The notes beneath the pieces are model-generated. The model had not been told where the DNA came from. It saw nothing but the letters and a program-made list of their open reading frames with translations, and did no database searches. A program made the position numbers and the translations under genes. 64,000 bases of DNA from Bacteroidia bacterium (GTDB lineage: Bacteria; Bacteroidota; Bacteroidia; UKL13-3). Below, piece after piece: positions 48,745 to 58,039 of this stretch. The DNA lies in contig JALONP010000002.1 in assembly GCA_025454875.1 (NCBI GenBank), forward strand, positions 62,001 through 126,000, given 5' to 3'. Positions within the stretch are counted from its first letter, which is position 1, and each line of letters begins with the position of its first letter.

Positions 48745-49020
48745 GCATAGTTAAACATCGCAACTTGTCATTTCATTTGTTAACATTCACAAGGCTCTCC
48801 TGTACCTATGACCTAATTTAATGCAAATCGTTTATAATGGCATTCACCTTTTACTACCCAAACTTGAACTACTTTGAGGCTGATTTAATTATATTGTTTT
48901 TTAGATTTCGAATGAGGTTTGATTAGTCAACTGGCCTCAAAATTAGTTATGTGGAAGAAGGCAGTTCCGTAATTATTTTTATATTTGACCTTTAAAGGAC
49001 AAGACCAAAAATAGTAAACA
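48745..49020. other. Spacer before the defence operon
   Basis: 276 bp. The first 200 bases show nothing clear. The last 45 hold a -7-like box and a palindrome, described separately. No terminator hairpin is obvious after the T9SS gene. Confidence 0.5.
48980..49002 (+). promoter_or_regulatory. Promoter -7 box overlapped by a palindromic operator
   Basis: TATATTTG at 48980-48987 fits the Bacteroidota -7 consensus TAnnTTTG, but no TTG stands 19 bases upstream. From 48985 to 49002 runs TTGACCTTTAAAGGACAA, a palindrome with one mismatched pair (core CCTTTAAAGG perfect). It ends 18 bp before the XRE start codon. This is the expected place for an autorepressor site of the XRE protein. Confidence 0.6.
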
Positions 49021-49302
49021 ATGTTAGGTGAAAAACTAAGAGAATTGCGAGAAGCCATAGGGTTACTACAAAGAGAAGTTGCTGCTGACTTACAGGTTGA
49101 CACTGCATACATTAGTAAAATGGAGCACAATGAAAAACCTGTTAGCCGTACTCACCTTAAAAAATTGTCCAAGTTATATGGTATATCTGAAAGCGATTTG
49201 ATACCTATTTGGCTTGCAGACAAAGTGCTGCAACTGGTAGAAAACGAAAAATTTTCAGTTGAGGCTTTGGAAATGGCTTTAAATAAAGTGAAACAAAAGT
49301 GA
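49021..49302 (+). CDS. XRE-family helix-turn-helix regulator (controller-like)
   Basis: 93 residues. A helix-turn-helix spans about 5-60 (LRELREAIGLLQREVAADLQVDTAYISKME, with LQREVAADLQ and TAYISKME as the two helices). A short C-terminal helical tail (VEALEMALNKVKQK) may dimerise. Size and position at the head of a restriction-type operon match C (controller) proteins that delay nuclease expression. The stop overlaps the next start (GTGA). Confidence 0.88.
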   Translation: MLGEKLRELREAIGLLQREVAADLQVDTAYISKMEHNEKPVSRTHLKKLSKLYGISESDLIPIWLADKVLQLVENEKFSVEALEMALNKVKQK

Positions 49303-52151
49303 ATGAATTAACCCCATATCAAGCAAAATACATTGCATACGAACTTACTAGACGCTTCCCATCGGGTAGCAGCGAGAAGTTTAATGTTGCTTTGATGGAT
49401 GCTCAGGTTGACTTAAACCCACATCAGGTGGAATCAGCTTTGTTTGCTTTTAAGTCTCCCCTTTCCAAAGGTGCAATTTTGGCTGACGAAGTTGGATTAG
49501 GTAAAACAATTGAAGCCGGAATTTTACTTTCTCAACTTTGGGCTGAACGAAGAAAAAAACTTTTAATTATTTGTCCTGCCAACCTTAGAAAACAATGGAG
49601 CCAAGAATTATATGATAAGTTCTTCTTAGACTCAATCATACTTGAAAACAAGAACTTCAGTGAGTTTGTAAAATCGGGCAAGCGAAACCCGTTTGACCAA
49701 AATAAAATCATCATTTGCTCTTATCAGTTTGCAAGAGCTAAGGCAGACTTAATGCAATTAATTTCCTGGGACTTGGCAGTTGTGGATGAGGCCCACCGTT
49801 TACGGAATGTTTACAAGCCGACCAATAAAATAGGAAACGCAATTAAAGAAGCCTTATCACATTCAAGAAAAGCGTTATTAACTGCTACCCCTTTGCAAAA
49901 CTCGCTACTTGAATTATACGGGCTTGTAAGCATTATTGATGAACACACTTTTGGTGACATCAAAAGTTTCAGAAGTCAATTTTTAAGAACAGTTGAAGGA
50001 GAAAATTATCAGGACTTAAGAGACCGTTTGAAATCGGTTTGCATCCGCAATCTTCGCAGACAAGTTCAGGAATACATTCGTTACACCAACCGAATTCCGC
50101 TTACTATAAAGTTTGAGCCATCGGATGATGAACAGAAACTCTATGAAGCAGTAAGTGATTATCTGCAAAAGGAGTTGTTGTATGCCTTGCCTGCCAGTCA
50201 AAGGCATTTAATGACTCTGATTCTCAGAAAACTTTTGGCTTCATCTTCCTTTGCGATTGCAGGAACATTGAATAGCCTGATTAAGAAATTACATCAGGTT
50301 ATTAAAGACCACCAAAAAGTGAGTGTGATTGATGAAGTTTCAGAAGACTATGAACTTTTTGAAGAACAAGCCGAAGAATGGGAAGAGGATGAACAGACAG
50401 ATGATAATTCTTTAACCGAAACAGATATTGAATCTATAAAACTTGAAATAACAGAACTAGAGAAATTCAGAGATTTAGCGGAATCCATTAAACATAACGC
50501 CAAGGGAGAAAAACTATTGACCGCTTTGAAGGAAGGCTTTACTAAAATGGATAAACATGCCAATAAGAAAGCCATCATCTTCACAGAATCTACCCGAACG
50601 CAGAATTACCTTTTCAATTTGCTGAGTGAGCAATATCCCAACAAGATAGTTTTGTTCAATGGTTCAAACAATGATGAAACATCCAACAAGGTTTACAAAA
50701 GCTGGTTGGAGAAAAACAGAGGAACTGATAAAGTAACTGGTTCTCCAACGGCTGATAAACGGGCTGCATTGGTTGAGTATTTCAGAAATGAAGCCACCAT
50801 TATGATTGCTACCGAGGCAGCAGCAGAAGGTATCAACTTGCAATTCTGCTCATTGCTTATCAATTATGATTTGCCTTGGAATCCGCAACGGATCGAACAG
50901 CGTATTGGCCGTTGCCATCGCTACGGACAAAAATATGATGTGGTGGTAGTGAATTTCCTGAATGTGAAAAATGCTGCCGACATTCGGGTATTTCAATTGC
51001 TCGATGAAAAGTTCAAACTATTCAGTGGTGTATTTGGTGCCAGTGATGATGTGTTGGGTAGTATTGAATCGGGAGTTGATTTTGAAAAACGAATTGGCGA
51101 AATCTATCAGAAGTACAGAACTGAGCAGGAAATCATTGAACAGTTTGATTTGCTTCAAAAAGAATTAGACGAGCAAATCAACAGCAAAATGCTCTCAACC
51201 CGTGAAACGCTTTTAGCAAACTTTGATGATGAAGTATTGGACAAATTAAAAATCCGTTTGTCTGAAAGCAGAGAATACATCAATAAATACGAACAATGGC
51301 TTTGGGCAGTTACCAAATTCGAATTGAACGGTGCTGCCACTTTCAATGATAAAAACCTAAGTTTCAAACTCAAAAAACAGCCTTATTCAGAAGCAACTTT
51401 TCCAACAGAATCTTTCAAATTGGGAAAACCAAATACTGAAGCTCACGTGTATCGCATGGGGCATCCCTTGGCGCAAACCGTTTTAGAAAAAGCTAAAGAG
51501 AAAGAATTGCCTGAAGCATCACTCACTTTTGACTTAACAGGTTATGAGGGAAATGTTTCAATACTCGATGAACTCAAAGGAAAACAAGGCTGGCTGAGTG
51601 CTTTGGCTGTAAGTGTGGACTCTTTTGAATCATCTGACTATGTGATTGCATTTGGTCAAACAGACGATGGCAAACCTTTAAATGAGGAGCAAGCCAAAAG
51701 GTTACTCACTTTGCCTGTGAAACAAGCAAATGGAAACGCACCATGCATTGATGAAAAACTAGTTGCCCTTCAAACAGAAAGTCATATGGATGCTTTACTG
51801 AAATCTATCTCAGAAAGGGACAACAACTATTTGAAATTTGAGACAGAGAAACTCACCAAATGGGCTGAGGACAGAATGAATGCTGCGGAATTAGCCATCA
51901 AAGAAACCAAGGCTAAAATAAAAGAGTTAAACCGGGAAGTACAGAAAACCACTGACCCGATGGCTCAATTGAAACTGCAACAACAATTGCAGGAAGAATC
52001 AAGGAAACAGAAAAAACAAAGGCAGGAAATTTTTATCGTGGAAGATGAAATTGCAGAAATGAGAGATAAAATGATAGCTGATATACAAAAGCGAATGAAA
52101 CAAGAGATTAACAAAACACATTTGTTTACCATTAACTGGAAATTAGTATAG
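49299..52151 (+). CDS. SNF2/RapA-type helicase of the defence operon
   Basis: 950 residues from GTG. RecA1: ADEVGLGKT (Walker A, Lys69), DEAH at 163-166 and TATPLQN (~195). RecA2: FTESTRTQNYL, IATEAAAEGINLQ and QRIGRCHRYGQ at 534-544. These are Swi2/Snf2 superfamily 2 motifs; such proteins move along double-stranded DNA rather than unwinding it. The two lobes are split by an acidic insert (~345-400, many Glu/Asp). A long C-terminal region ends in a coiled coil (~850-940). No nuclease motif seen. DISARM DrmD is also of this helicase class. Followed after 2 bp by the methyltransferase gene. Confidence 0.9.
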   Translation: MNELTPYQAKYIAYELTRRFPSGSSEKFNVALMDAQVDLNPHQVESALFAFKSPLSKGAILADEVGLGKTIEAGILLSQLWAERRKKLLIICPANLRKQWSQELYDKFFLDSIILENKNFSEFVKSGKRNPFDQNKIIICSYQFARAKADLMQLISWDLAVVDEAHRLRNVYKPTNKIGNAIKEALSHSRKALLTATPLQNSLLELYGLVSIIDEHTFGDIKSFRSQFLRTVEGENYQDLRDRLKSVCIRNLRRQVQEYIRYTNRIPLTIKFEPSDDEQKLYEAVSDYLQKELLYALPASQRHLMTLILRKLLASSSFAIAGTLNSLIKKLHQVIKDHQKVSVIDEVSEDYELFEEQAEEWEEDEQTDDNSLTETDIESIKLEITELEKFRDLAESIKHNAKGEKLLTALKEGFTKMDKHANKKAIIFTESTRTQNYLFNLLSEQYPNKIVLFNGSNNDETSNKVYKSWLEKNRGTDKVTGSPTADKRAALVEYFRNEATIMIATEAAAEGINLQFCSLLINYDLPWNPQRIEQRIGRCHRYGQKYDVVVVNFLNVKNAADIRVFQLLDEKFKLFSGVFGASDDVLGSIESGVDFEKRIGEIYQKYRTEQEIIEQFDLLQKELDEQINSKMLSTRETLLANFDDEVLDKLKIRLSESREYINKYEQWLWAVTKFELNGAATFNDKNLSFKLKKQPYSEATFPTESFKLGKPNTEAHVYRMGHPLAQTVLEKAKEKELPEASLTFDLTGYEGNVSILDELKGKQGWLSALAVSVDSFESSDYVIAFGQTDDGKPLNEEQAKRLLTLPVKQANGNAPCIDEKLVALQTESHMDALLKSISERDNNYLKFETEKLTKWAEDRMNAAELAIKETKAKIKELNREVQKTTDPMAQLKLQQQLQEESRKQKKQRQEIFIVEDEIAEMRDKMIADIQKRMKQEINKTHLFTINWKLV

Positions 52152-52153
52152 GC

Positions 52154-55100
52154 ATGACAAACTACGATAAACTCATCAATACACTCAAGGAAGTGTTCAT
52201 GCTTGATAAAGCGGAACTTGATTTTGGTATTTACAGAATCATGAACCAAAAGCGGAAAGATATTGAACAGTTTTTAGAGGTGGACTTAGTTCCGCAAGTA
52301 CATAAAGTATTGTCTGAAAGCCTTTCGGTGGACAAAAAGGCTTTGCAAAAGGAATTAGATGATGCCATAAAAGCCGCACAGACTTTAGGAGCAGACCCAA
52401 ACACTTTGCCTAAAGTGCAGGAATTAAAAAAACGTTTGGGTGAAGCTGCCGATATGGTTGCTATTGAAAACGAAGTTTTCTCACTGCTTGCCAATTTCTT
52501 TAAACGCTATTTTGATAATGGCGATTTCATTAGTATGCGTAGGTACAAAAAAGATGTGTATGCCATACCCTATGAAGGCGAAGAAGTAAAGCTGCATTGG
52601 GCCAATGCCGACCAATACTACATTAAAACCAGCGAATACTTTAAAGTTTATCGTTTTAAGTTGAGCAATGGCAAAACGGTTTGTTTTGAATTGGTAGAAG
52701 CCAGCACCGAACAAAATAACAACAAAACACAGGGCGATAAAGAAAGACGATTTGCCATTTACACAGAAAAGGTTTATGAAACCATAGGTGATGAATTTAA
52801 AATTTACTTTACCTACGAGCCAACCGACAAAAAAGTAAAACAAAGTGATTTACTGGAACAGGCTTTTGATGCCGTAAAAACCCAAATACCACAAGATTTT
52901 TTGGAGTTGCTTAGTTTGAAACCAACAGAAAAAGACAAGCAAAGAACCTTGCTGCAAAAGCACTTGAACGATTATACAGCCCGTAACACCTTTGACTACT
53001 TTATACATAAAGATTTGGGTGGTTTCCTTAGCCGTGAATTAGACTTCTATATTAAAAACGAAGTGCTGTTTATTGACGACCTGAACACCCGTGACGAACA
53101 GGAATTTTTAAAACAACTGAGCAAGATAAAAGCTATTAAAAAGATTGGTGAAAAGATTATCACTTTCCTAGCACAGCTAGAAAACTTCCAAAAAAAATTG
53201 TGGCTGAAAAAGAAAATGGTGGTGGAATGCAACTACTGCATTACGCTTGACCGTGTGCCAAAGGATTTGTACCCCGAAATACTGAATAGCCAAGCCCAAC
53301 TACAGGAATGGATTAAACTCTTTGCTATTGACGAAATAAAAGCCGAAAAAGCAGGTGGCTTGTTTATGGAAGATAAAGTGGGCTTTAGCATCCCGCTTAC
53401 GCTGGAGTTTTTAAACCAAAATCAATTCTTGGTTTTAGATACTGCCTTTTTCTCTGAAGCCTTTAAATGGCAGTTGATTAGCAGCATTGAGAATTTTGAT
53501 GAGCAGTGTGATAGTTGGTTGATTAACTCAGACAATTTTCAAGCTTTAAATTTACTAAAGGCCAGGTTTAATCAACAAGCAAATACGATTTATATAGATC
53601 CGCCATATAATACTAGTGCATCGGAAATTGTCTATAAAAATAATTACAAACACTCCTCCTGGCTATCTCTTATGCATGATAGGTTAGTAATTGGCCGAGA
53701 ATTTTTGAAAGAAGATGGAATAAAAACCGTTACAATTGATGATGTTGAAGTAAAAGAACTTCATTTTTTATTGGAGTCGATTTATTCAAGAGAAAATGTT
53801 GCAGGCTTAATAGCAATTAGAATTAATCCTTCTGGCAGACCAACGACAGATGGATTGGCCTTATCACATGAATATGCCATAATGGTTAAAAACTCGTACA
53901 AGTCAAAAGTTATTAAAATCGACCGTTCTGAAGAACAGAAAAAAAGGTTCAACTTAACCGATAAAGATGGAATTTATGAGCAACGTAACTTTCGTAGGGA
54001 GGGCTCAAACTCAAATAGGGAAGACGGTAAAAGGCAATGGTATCCAATCTACGTTAATGTGAAAGATTTAAAGTTACGTGTACCCGAAATGAAATGGAAT
54101 GATGACACAGAGCTATGGGCAATACTAGAAAAGCAAAATGAAGATGAACAAATCATTTACCCTATAAATGATGAAGGAGTTGAGAAAAACTGGAGATGGA
54201 GTTGGGAGAATGTCAAGAGGGACTATTCACAGTTCTATGCCAAATATCAGGAGGATAAAATACAGGTGTATTATAAGTATAGACCAAATGAAGAAGGTAC
54301 CACACCTTTAACGTTTTGGGCTGATTCAAAATACTCTGCTACTGAACATGGCACAAAACCACTGAAAGATTTATTCCCCATAAACAATTTTTCTTATCCC
54401 AAATCAATTTATGCGGTAGAAGATACTTTGCTCATAAGCGGATTAAAGAAAAGAGACGGCTTTGTCCTTGACTATTTTTCAGGTTCTGGAACTACTGGTC
54501 ATGCTGTTATAAACCTTAATAGGATTGATAACGGTAAACGGAAATGCATTCTTGTAGAAATGGGGGAATATTTTGATTCAGTCACCAAACCCCGCATCCA
54601 AAAAGTAATTTACAGCAAAGACTGGAAAGATGGCAAACCTGTAAGCCGTGAAGGCATCAGCCATTGCTTTAAATATATGCGTTTGGAGAGCTATGAAGAT
54701 ACACTCAACAACTTAGCTTTAAAACAAACTGAAACCCAACAACAAGCTTTGGCAATGAACCCAGCGTTTAAAGAGGGCTACATACTCAACTATATGTTGG
54801 ATGTAGAAGCCAAAGACAGTTTGCTCAATCTGGAGTGGTTTGTCAACCCGTTTAACTGCTACCTGAACATCACCAAAAACAACGAACTACTACCCACCAA
54901 AATAGATTTGGTAGAAACCTTCAATTACCTGATAGGGCTGGTGGTAGAAAGTTATGCTAAACCCAAAGAAGGCTATGTGGTGCTAACCGGTAAAAACTTA
55001 GCCGGAGAAAAAATACTGGTCGTATGGCGAGATTGCACCCAACACAACAGCACCGCATTGAACCAATTTTTAGAAAAAAGCAAATACAACCCACTCGATG

Positions 55101-55225
55101 CTGAATTTGACCGCATCTACGTAAATGGCGACAATAACGTAGAAAACCTAAAAACTGGAGACGAACGCTGGAAAGTGGTTTTGATTGAGGAAGAATTTGG
55201 GAAGAGAATGTTTGAAAATATTTAA
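52154..55225 (+). CDS. Mod-like beta-class DNA adenine methyltransferase
   Basis: 1023 residues. The catalytic DPPYNT (motif IV) is at 482-487 and the SAM-binding FSGSGTTG (motif I) at 775-782. Motif IV before motif I marks the beta class, to which type III Mod subunits belong. The ~290 residues between them should hold the target-recognition domain. The first ~450 residues are a large extra region of unknown function (ELDFGIYRIMNQKRKDIEQFL at the start), and ~170 residues follow motif I. DPPY points to N6-adenine methylation. Length exceeds a typical type III Mod (~600-700). Confidence 0.9.
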   Translation: MTNYDKLINTLKEVFMLDKAELDFGIYRIMNQKRKDIEQFLEVDLVPQVHKVLSESLSVDKKALQKELDDAIKAAQTLGADPNTLPKVQELKKRLGEAADMVAIENEVFSLLANFFKRYFDNGDFISMRRYKKDVYAIPYEGEEVKLHWANADQYYIKTSEYFKVYRFKLSNGKTVCFELVEASTEQNNNKTQGDKERRFAIYTEKVYETIGDEFKIYFTYEPTDKKVKQSDLLEQAFDAVKTQIPQDFLELLSLKPTEKDKQRTLLQKHLNDYTARNTFDYFIHKDLGGFLSRELDFYIKNEVLFIDDLNTRDEQEFLKQLSKIKAIKKIGEKIITFLAQLENFQKKLWLKKKMVVECNYCITLDRVPKDLYPEILNSQAQLQEWIKLFAIDEIKAEKAGGLFMEDKVGFSIPLTLEFLNQNQFLVLDTAFFSEAFKWQLISSIENFDEQCDSWLINSDNFQALNLLKARFNQQANTIYIDPPYNTSASEIVYKNNYKHSSWLSLMHDRLVIGREFLKEDGIKTVTIDDVEVKELHFLLESIYSRENVAGLIAIRINPSGRPTTDGLALSHEYAIMVKNSYKSKVIKIDRSEEQKKRFNLTDKDGIYEQRNFRREGSNSNREDGKRQWYPIYVNVKDLKLRVPEMKWNDDTELWAILEKQNEDEQIIYPINDEGVEKNWRWSWENVKRDYSQFYAKYQEDKIQVYYKYRPNEEGTTPLTFWADSKYSATEHGTKPLKDLFPINNFSYPKSIYAVEDTLLISGLKKRDGFVLDYFSGSGTTGHAVINLNRIDNGKRKCILVEMGEYFDSVTKPRIQKVIYSKDWKDGKPVSREGISHCFKYMRLESYEDTLNNLALKQTETQQQALAMNPAFKEGYILNYMLDVEAKDSLLNLEWFVNPFNCYLNITKNNELLPTKIDLVETFNYLIGLVVESYAKPKEGYVVLTGKNLAGEKILVVWRDCTQHNSTALNQFLEKSKYNPLDAEFDRIYVNGDNNVENLKTGDERWKVVLIEEEFGKRMFENI

Positions 55226-55228
55226 GAT

Positions 55229-58039
55229 ATGGTAGGTACAAAATGGTATAAATGTGATTTGCATTTGCATACACCCGCAAGTAAATGTTTTCACGACAGA
55301 GATACTGTTACTCCTGAACAATGGGTACAAGAAGCTATTGATAAAGGTTTAAACTGTGTTGCTGTTACCGACCATAATTCTGCGGAATGGGTAGAATTAA
55401 TTCAGGAGGAAGCTTCAAAAAAGGGTCTAAATGTTTTTCCAGGTGTAGAACTCACTTGTAGTGAAGCTAAGGTTCACATACTTGTTTTGTTTGAAATTGG
55501 AACAAATAGAAGAACCATTGAGGATTTCATAACTCTTTGTAGAATTGATAATACAAAATTTGGGGAACAGGATGCTCATTCTCCATTGTCGGTAGAGGAA
55601 GTAATCAAAGAAGCATCTAACAAGAACGCCTTGTGCATTCCTGCACATATTGACGAATATGCAGGTTTAGGGCAAGTCGCTCATGGCTTGAGGGAAAAAC
55701 TTTTTCAATCAGATATTTTTTTAGGAGTTCAAGTTGTCCACAAAGAATTTTTGGTTGAAGAAGGAAAATTTAAAAAACAAGAAGCTCTAATTTCAATCAA
55801 TAAATTTAGAGGTGCAACTGACGAAGAAATTACTTCGGGTAAACTAAAGATTTCTGAAGAAAAATTAAAGGAATGGCGTTCACCAGTTCAACAATCAATA
55901 AAACACAGCAAAGCAATTTTAACTTTTTCTGATAATCCTCATTCTGAATTTAATTCAAAACATGGTTTATGGGGAATGGGTAGAAGATTTACTTGGATTA
56001 AAATGGATCAGAAACCAAGTTTAGAAAGTTTAAGACAGGCAATGCTGTTACATCAGTTCAGAATTAAAAATGATTTTGATTGTCCTGACCAACCCTATTC
56101 AATACCTGACACTTGGATTCAAAGCATAACAATTAAAGAAACAGAACTTTCAAAAAGTGGCAATGATGTTTTGATAAACTTTAATCCACAAATGAATACT
56201 ATTATTGGAGGAAGAGGAAGTGGCAAATCATCCATACTACAATTCCTCAGAGGAGTGTTTGAAAAAGGTCATGAAATTGATACTTTAACCACAATTAAAA
56301 CAGAGTTCTCTAATTTCTTCAAAGTTAAAGACAAGAAGAAGCAAGGGGTGCTTAAAGCTGCTTGTAGCATTGAAATACTAATTAACAGAAGAGACGAATT
56401 ATATAAAGTTTTGTTTAAACAGGAGACACCTATCAAGCATAAAACACAAATACTAAAATTCAATGAGATAAGCGGTTACTTTGATGTGGAGCAAAATTTG
56501 TCATTTATGAAAATTCTTGACTTCGATATCTTTTCTCAAAAGCAGATTTATGAAATTGCAAATAATTTAAACTCTTTAAGAGACCGAATTGATGTTTCTT
56601 CTTTTGATATTTCAAAACAACAAGATGTTTTAGAGAATAAAAAAGCGGAATACATTAAACAGTCTTCCGAAATAAGAGCACTTAAATTAAAAGTTTCAAA
56701 AAAAGACGTTCTTAAATCCGAGATTCAGGATATTGAAAATAAAATCAATAAAGTAAAGGAAATTGGAATTGAAAATGAACTTAAAAAAATTCAAAATTTT
56801 AATTCAGAGAACATTCAATTTATAAATTTTAGAGTTGGGATTGAATCTGAACAAGGAAAATTTGATTCTCTAACGGAATCTGTTCGTGGATTAAAATTAA
56901 AACCTGAAGCTTACACTGAAAGCTCAAGGATTATTTTGGAAGGTTTAATTAATAATGTGAATAGTGAAATTGCAAAAATTGCTGTTACATTAGAAAAGAC
57001 TAAGTCTGATTTTGTAAAACTGAATACATTTTTAGAAGCAGAGTTGAGTGCTAATAAATGGAGTAAGGATAAAAAGGAAACAGAAGAATCATTTGAAAAA
57101 AAGAAAGAAACACTAATAGGCCAGGGAATAGTTAAAATTGAAGAAATTGAAGCAGATATTAAACTACTTGCAATTAAAAAAAGTGAATTAGAATCAATTG
57201 AAAAAATTGAAACTGAAATTACAGAAAAGGAAGCCGCATTAGCCAGTATTAAAGAACTCTATATTACTGAAAGATTAAAACTAAGTACTGTTAGGAAAGA
57301 GTTTTTAGAAGGGTTGCTTTATGATGGGAAGGTACGAGCTAAAGTTAACGGGTGTAAAGACTTTGAAAACTTAGAAGAACAAATCAGGTTAGTTTTAAGT
57401 AGTCCAGAATCATTCGATAAAGATGTTGCGACAATGATAGAGTATTGGTCGGGGCCTGATGTTAAAAGGGCTAACAAGGGTGTTTTTGATATTATCGTTG
57501 GAATACATAACGGTACAAATACAGGTGCTGATTTTGATAAAAGATTTATTACAAAAGTGAAAGGTCTAAATGGAGAGCAATTGGATTCTTTTGATTTAAT
57601 GTTTCCTGAAGATGTCATTCAATTAGAGTACAAAACAAATGCAGGTGTTTGGAAAGCTTTATCAAATGCATCCGCTGGACAAAAAACAGCGGCTATACTA
57701 ACATTGATTTTATCCGAAGGAAACAAACCATTAATTCTTGACCAACCAGAAGACGATTTAGACAATTATTTAATTTATGACTTGGTAGTTGACCAATTAA
57801 GAAAATCAAAAGAATCAAGACAAATAATTACTGTTACGCACAATGCGAATATTCCAGTAAACGGAGATAGTGAAGTAATAATTGTTATGGATTCGGAAAC
57901 AAAACATTTAAGCCCCAAACTAATAGGTACTATTGAAGATGATGAAATAAAAAAAGCTGTTTGCTCAATTATGGAAGGTGGTACAGATGCTTTTAACATG
58001 CGTTCTAAACGTTATCAAAATGTAAAAACTAATGGCTAA
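55229..58039 (+). CDS. PHP phosphoesterase fused to an SMC/ABC-type ATPase
   Basis: 936 residues. PHP domain first: HLH (His12, His14), VTDHN (46-50), PGVELTC with Glu74, His83, AHIDEY (His140) and SDNPH (Asp235, His238). The usual metal ligands are all present, so it should be active. Then an ATPase head: Walker A GGRGSGKS (327-334), a long coiled coil (~430-720), signature ASAGQK (814-819), Walker B LILDQPEDD (Asp838, Glu841) and H-loop THN (His871). This resembles Rad50/RecN-like defence ATPases; from memory, databases call similar proteins TrlF family. More AT-rich than neighbours (e.g. 11 G/C in 56761-56820). Overlaps the next gene by 8 nt. Confidence 0.88.
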   Translation: MVGTKWYKCDLHLHTPASKCFHDRDTVTPEQWVQEAIDKGLNCVAVTDHNSAEWVELIQEEASKKGLNVFPGVELTCSEAKVHILVLFEIGTNRRTIEDFITLCRIDNTKFGEQDAHSPLSVEEVIKEASNKNALCIPAHIDEYAGLGQVAHGLREKLFQSDIFLGVQVVHKEFLVEEGKFKKQEALISINKFRGATDEEITSGKLKISEEKLKEWRSPVQQSIKHSKAILTFSDNPHSEFNSKHGLWGMGRRFTWIKMDQKPSLESLRQAMLLHQFRIKNDFDCPDQPYSIPDTWIQSITIKETELSKSGNDVLINFNPQMNTIIGGRGSGKSSILQFLRGVFEKGHEIDTLTTIKTEFSNFFKVKDKKKQGVLKAACSIEILINRRDELYKVLFKQETPIKHKTQILKFNEISGYFDVEQNLSFMKILDFDIFSQKQIYEIANNLNSLRDRIDVSSFDISKQQDVLENKKAEYIKQSSEIRALKLKVSKKDVLKSEIQDIENKINKVKEIGIENELKKIQNFNSENIQFINFRVGIESEQGKFDSLTESVRGLKLKPEAYTESSRIILEGLINNVNSEIAKIAVTLEKTKSDFVKLNTFLEAELSANKWSKDKKETEESFEKKKETLIGQGIVKIEEIEADIKLLAIKKSELESIEKIETEITEKEAALASIKELYITERLKLSTVRKEFLEGLLYDGKVRAKVNGCKDFENLEEQIRLVLSSPESFDKDVATMIEYWSGPDVKRANKGVFDIIVGIHNGTNTGADFDKRFITKVKGLNGEQLDSFDLMFPEDVIQLEYKTNAGVWKALSNASAGQKTAAILTLILSEGNKPLILDQPEDDLDNYLIYDLVVDQLRKSKESRQIITVTHNANIPVNGDSEVIIVMDSETKHLSPKLIGTIEDDEIKKAVCSIMEGGTDAFNMRSKRYQNVKTNG

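Noticed and set aside
49299-55225. Possible DISARM system (SNF2 helicase plus methyltransferase)
   Set aside because: DrmA, DrmB (DUF1998) and DrmC (PLD nuclease) are missing; the remaining genes are a PHP-ATPase and a Res-like helicase instead.
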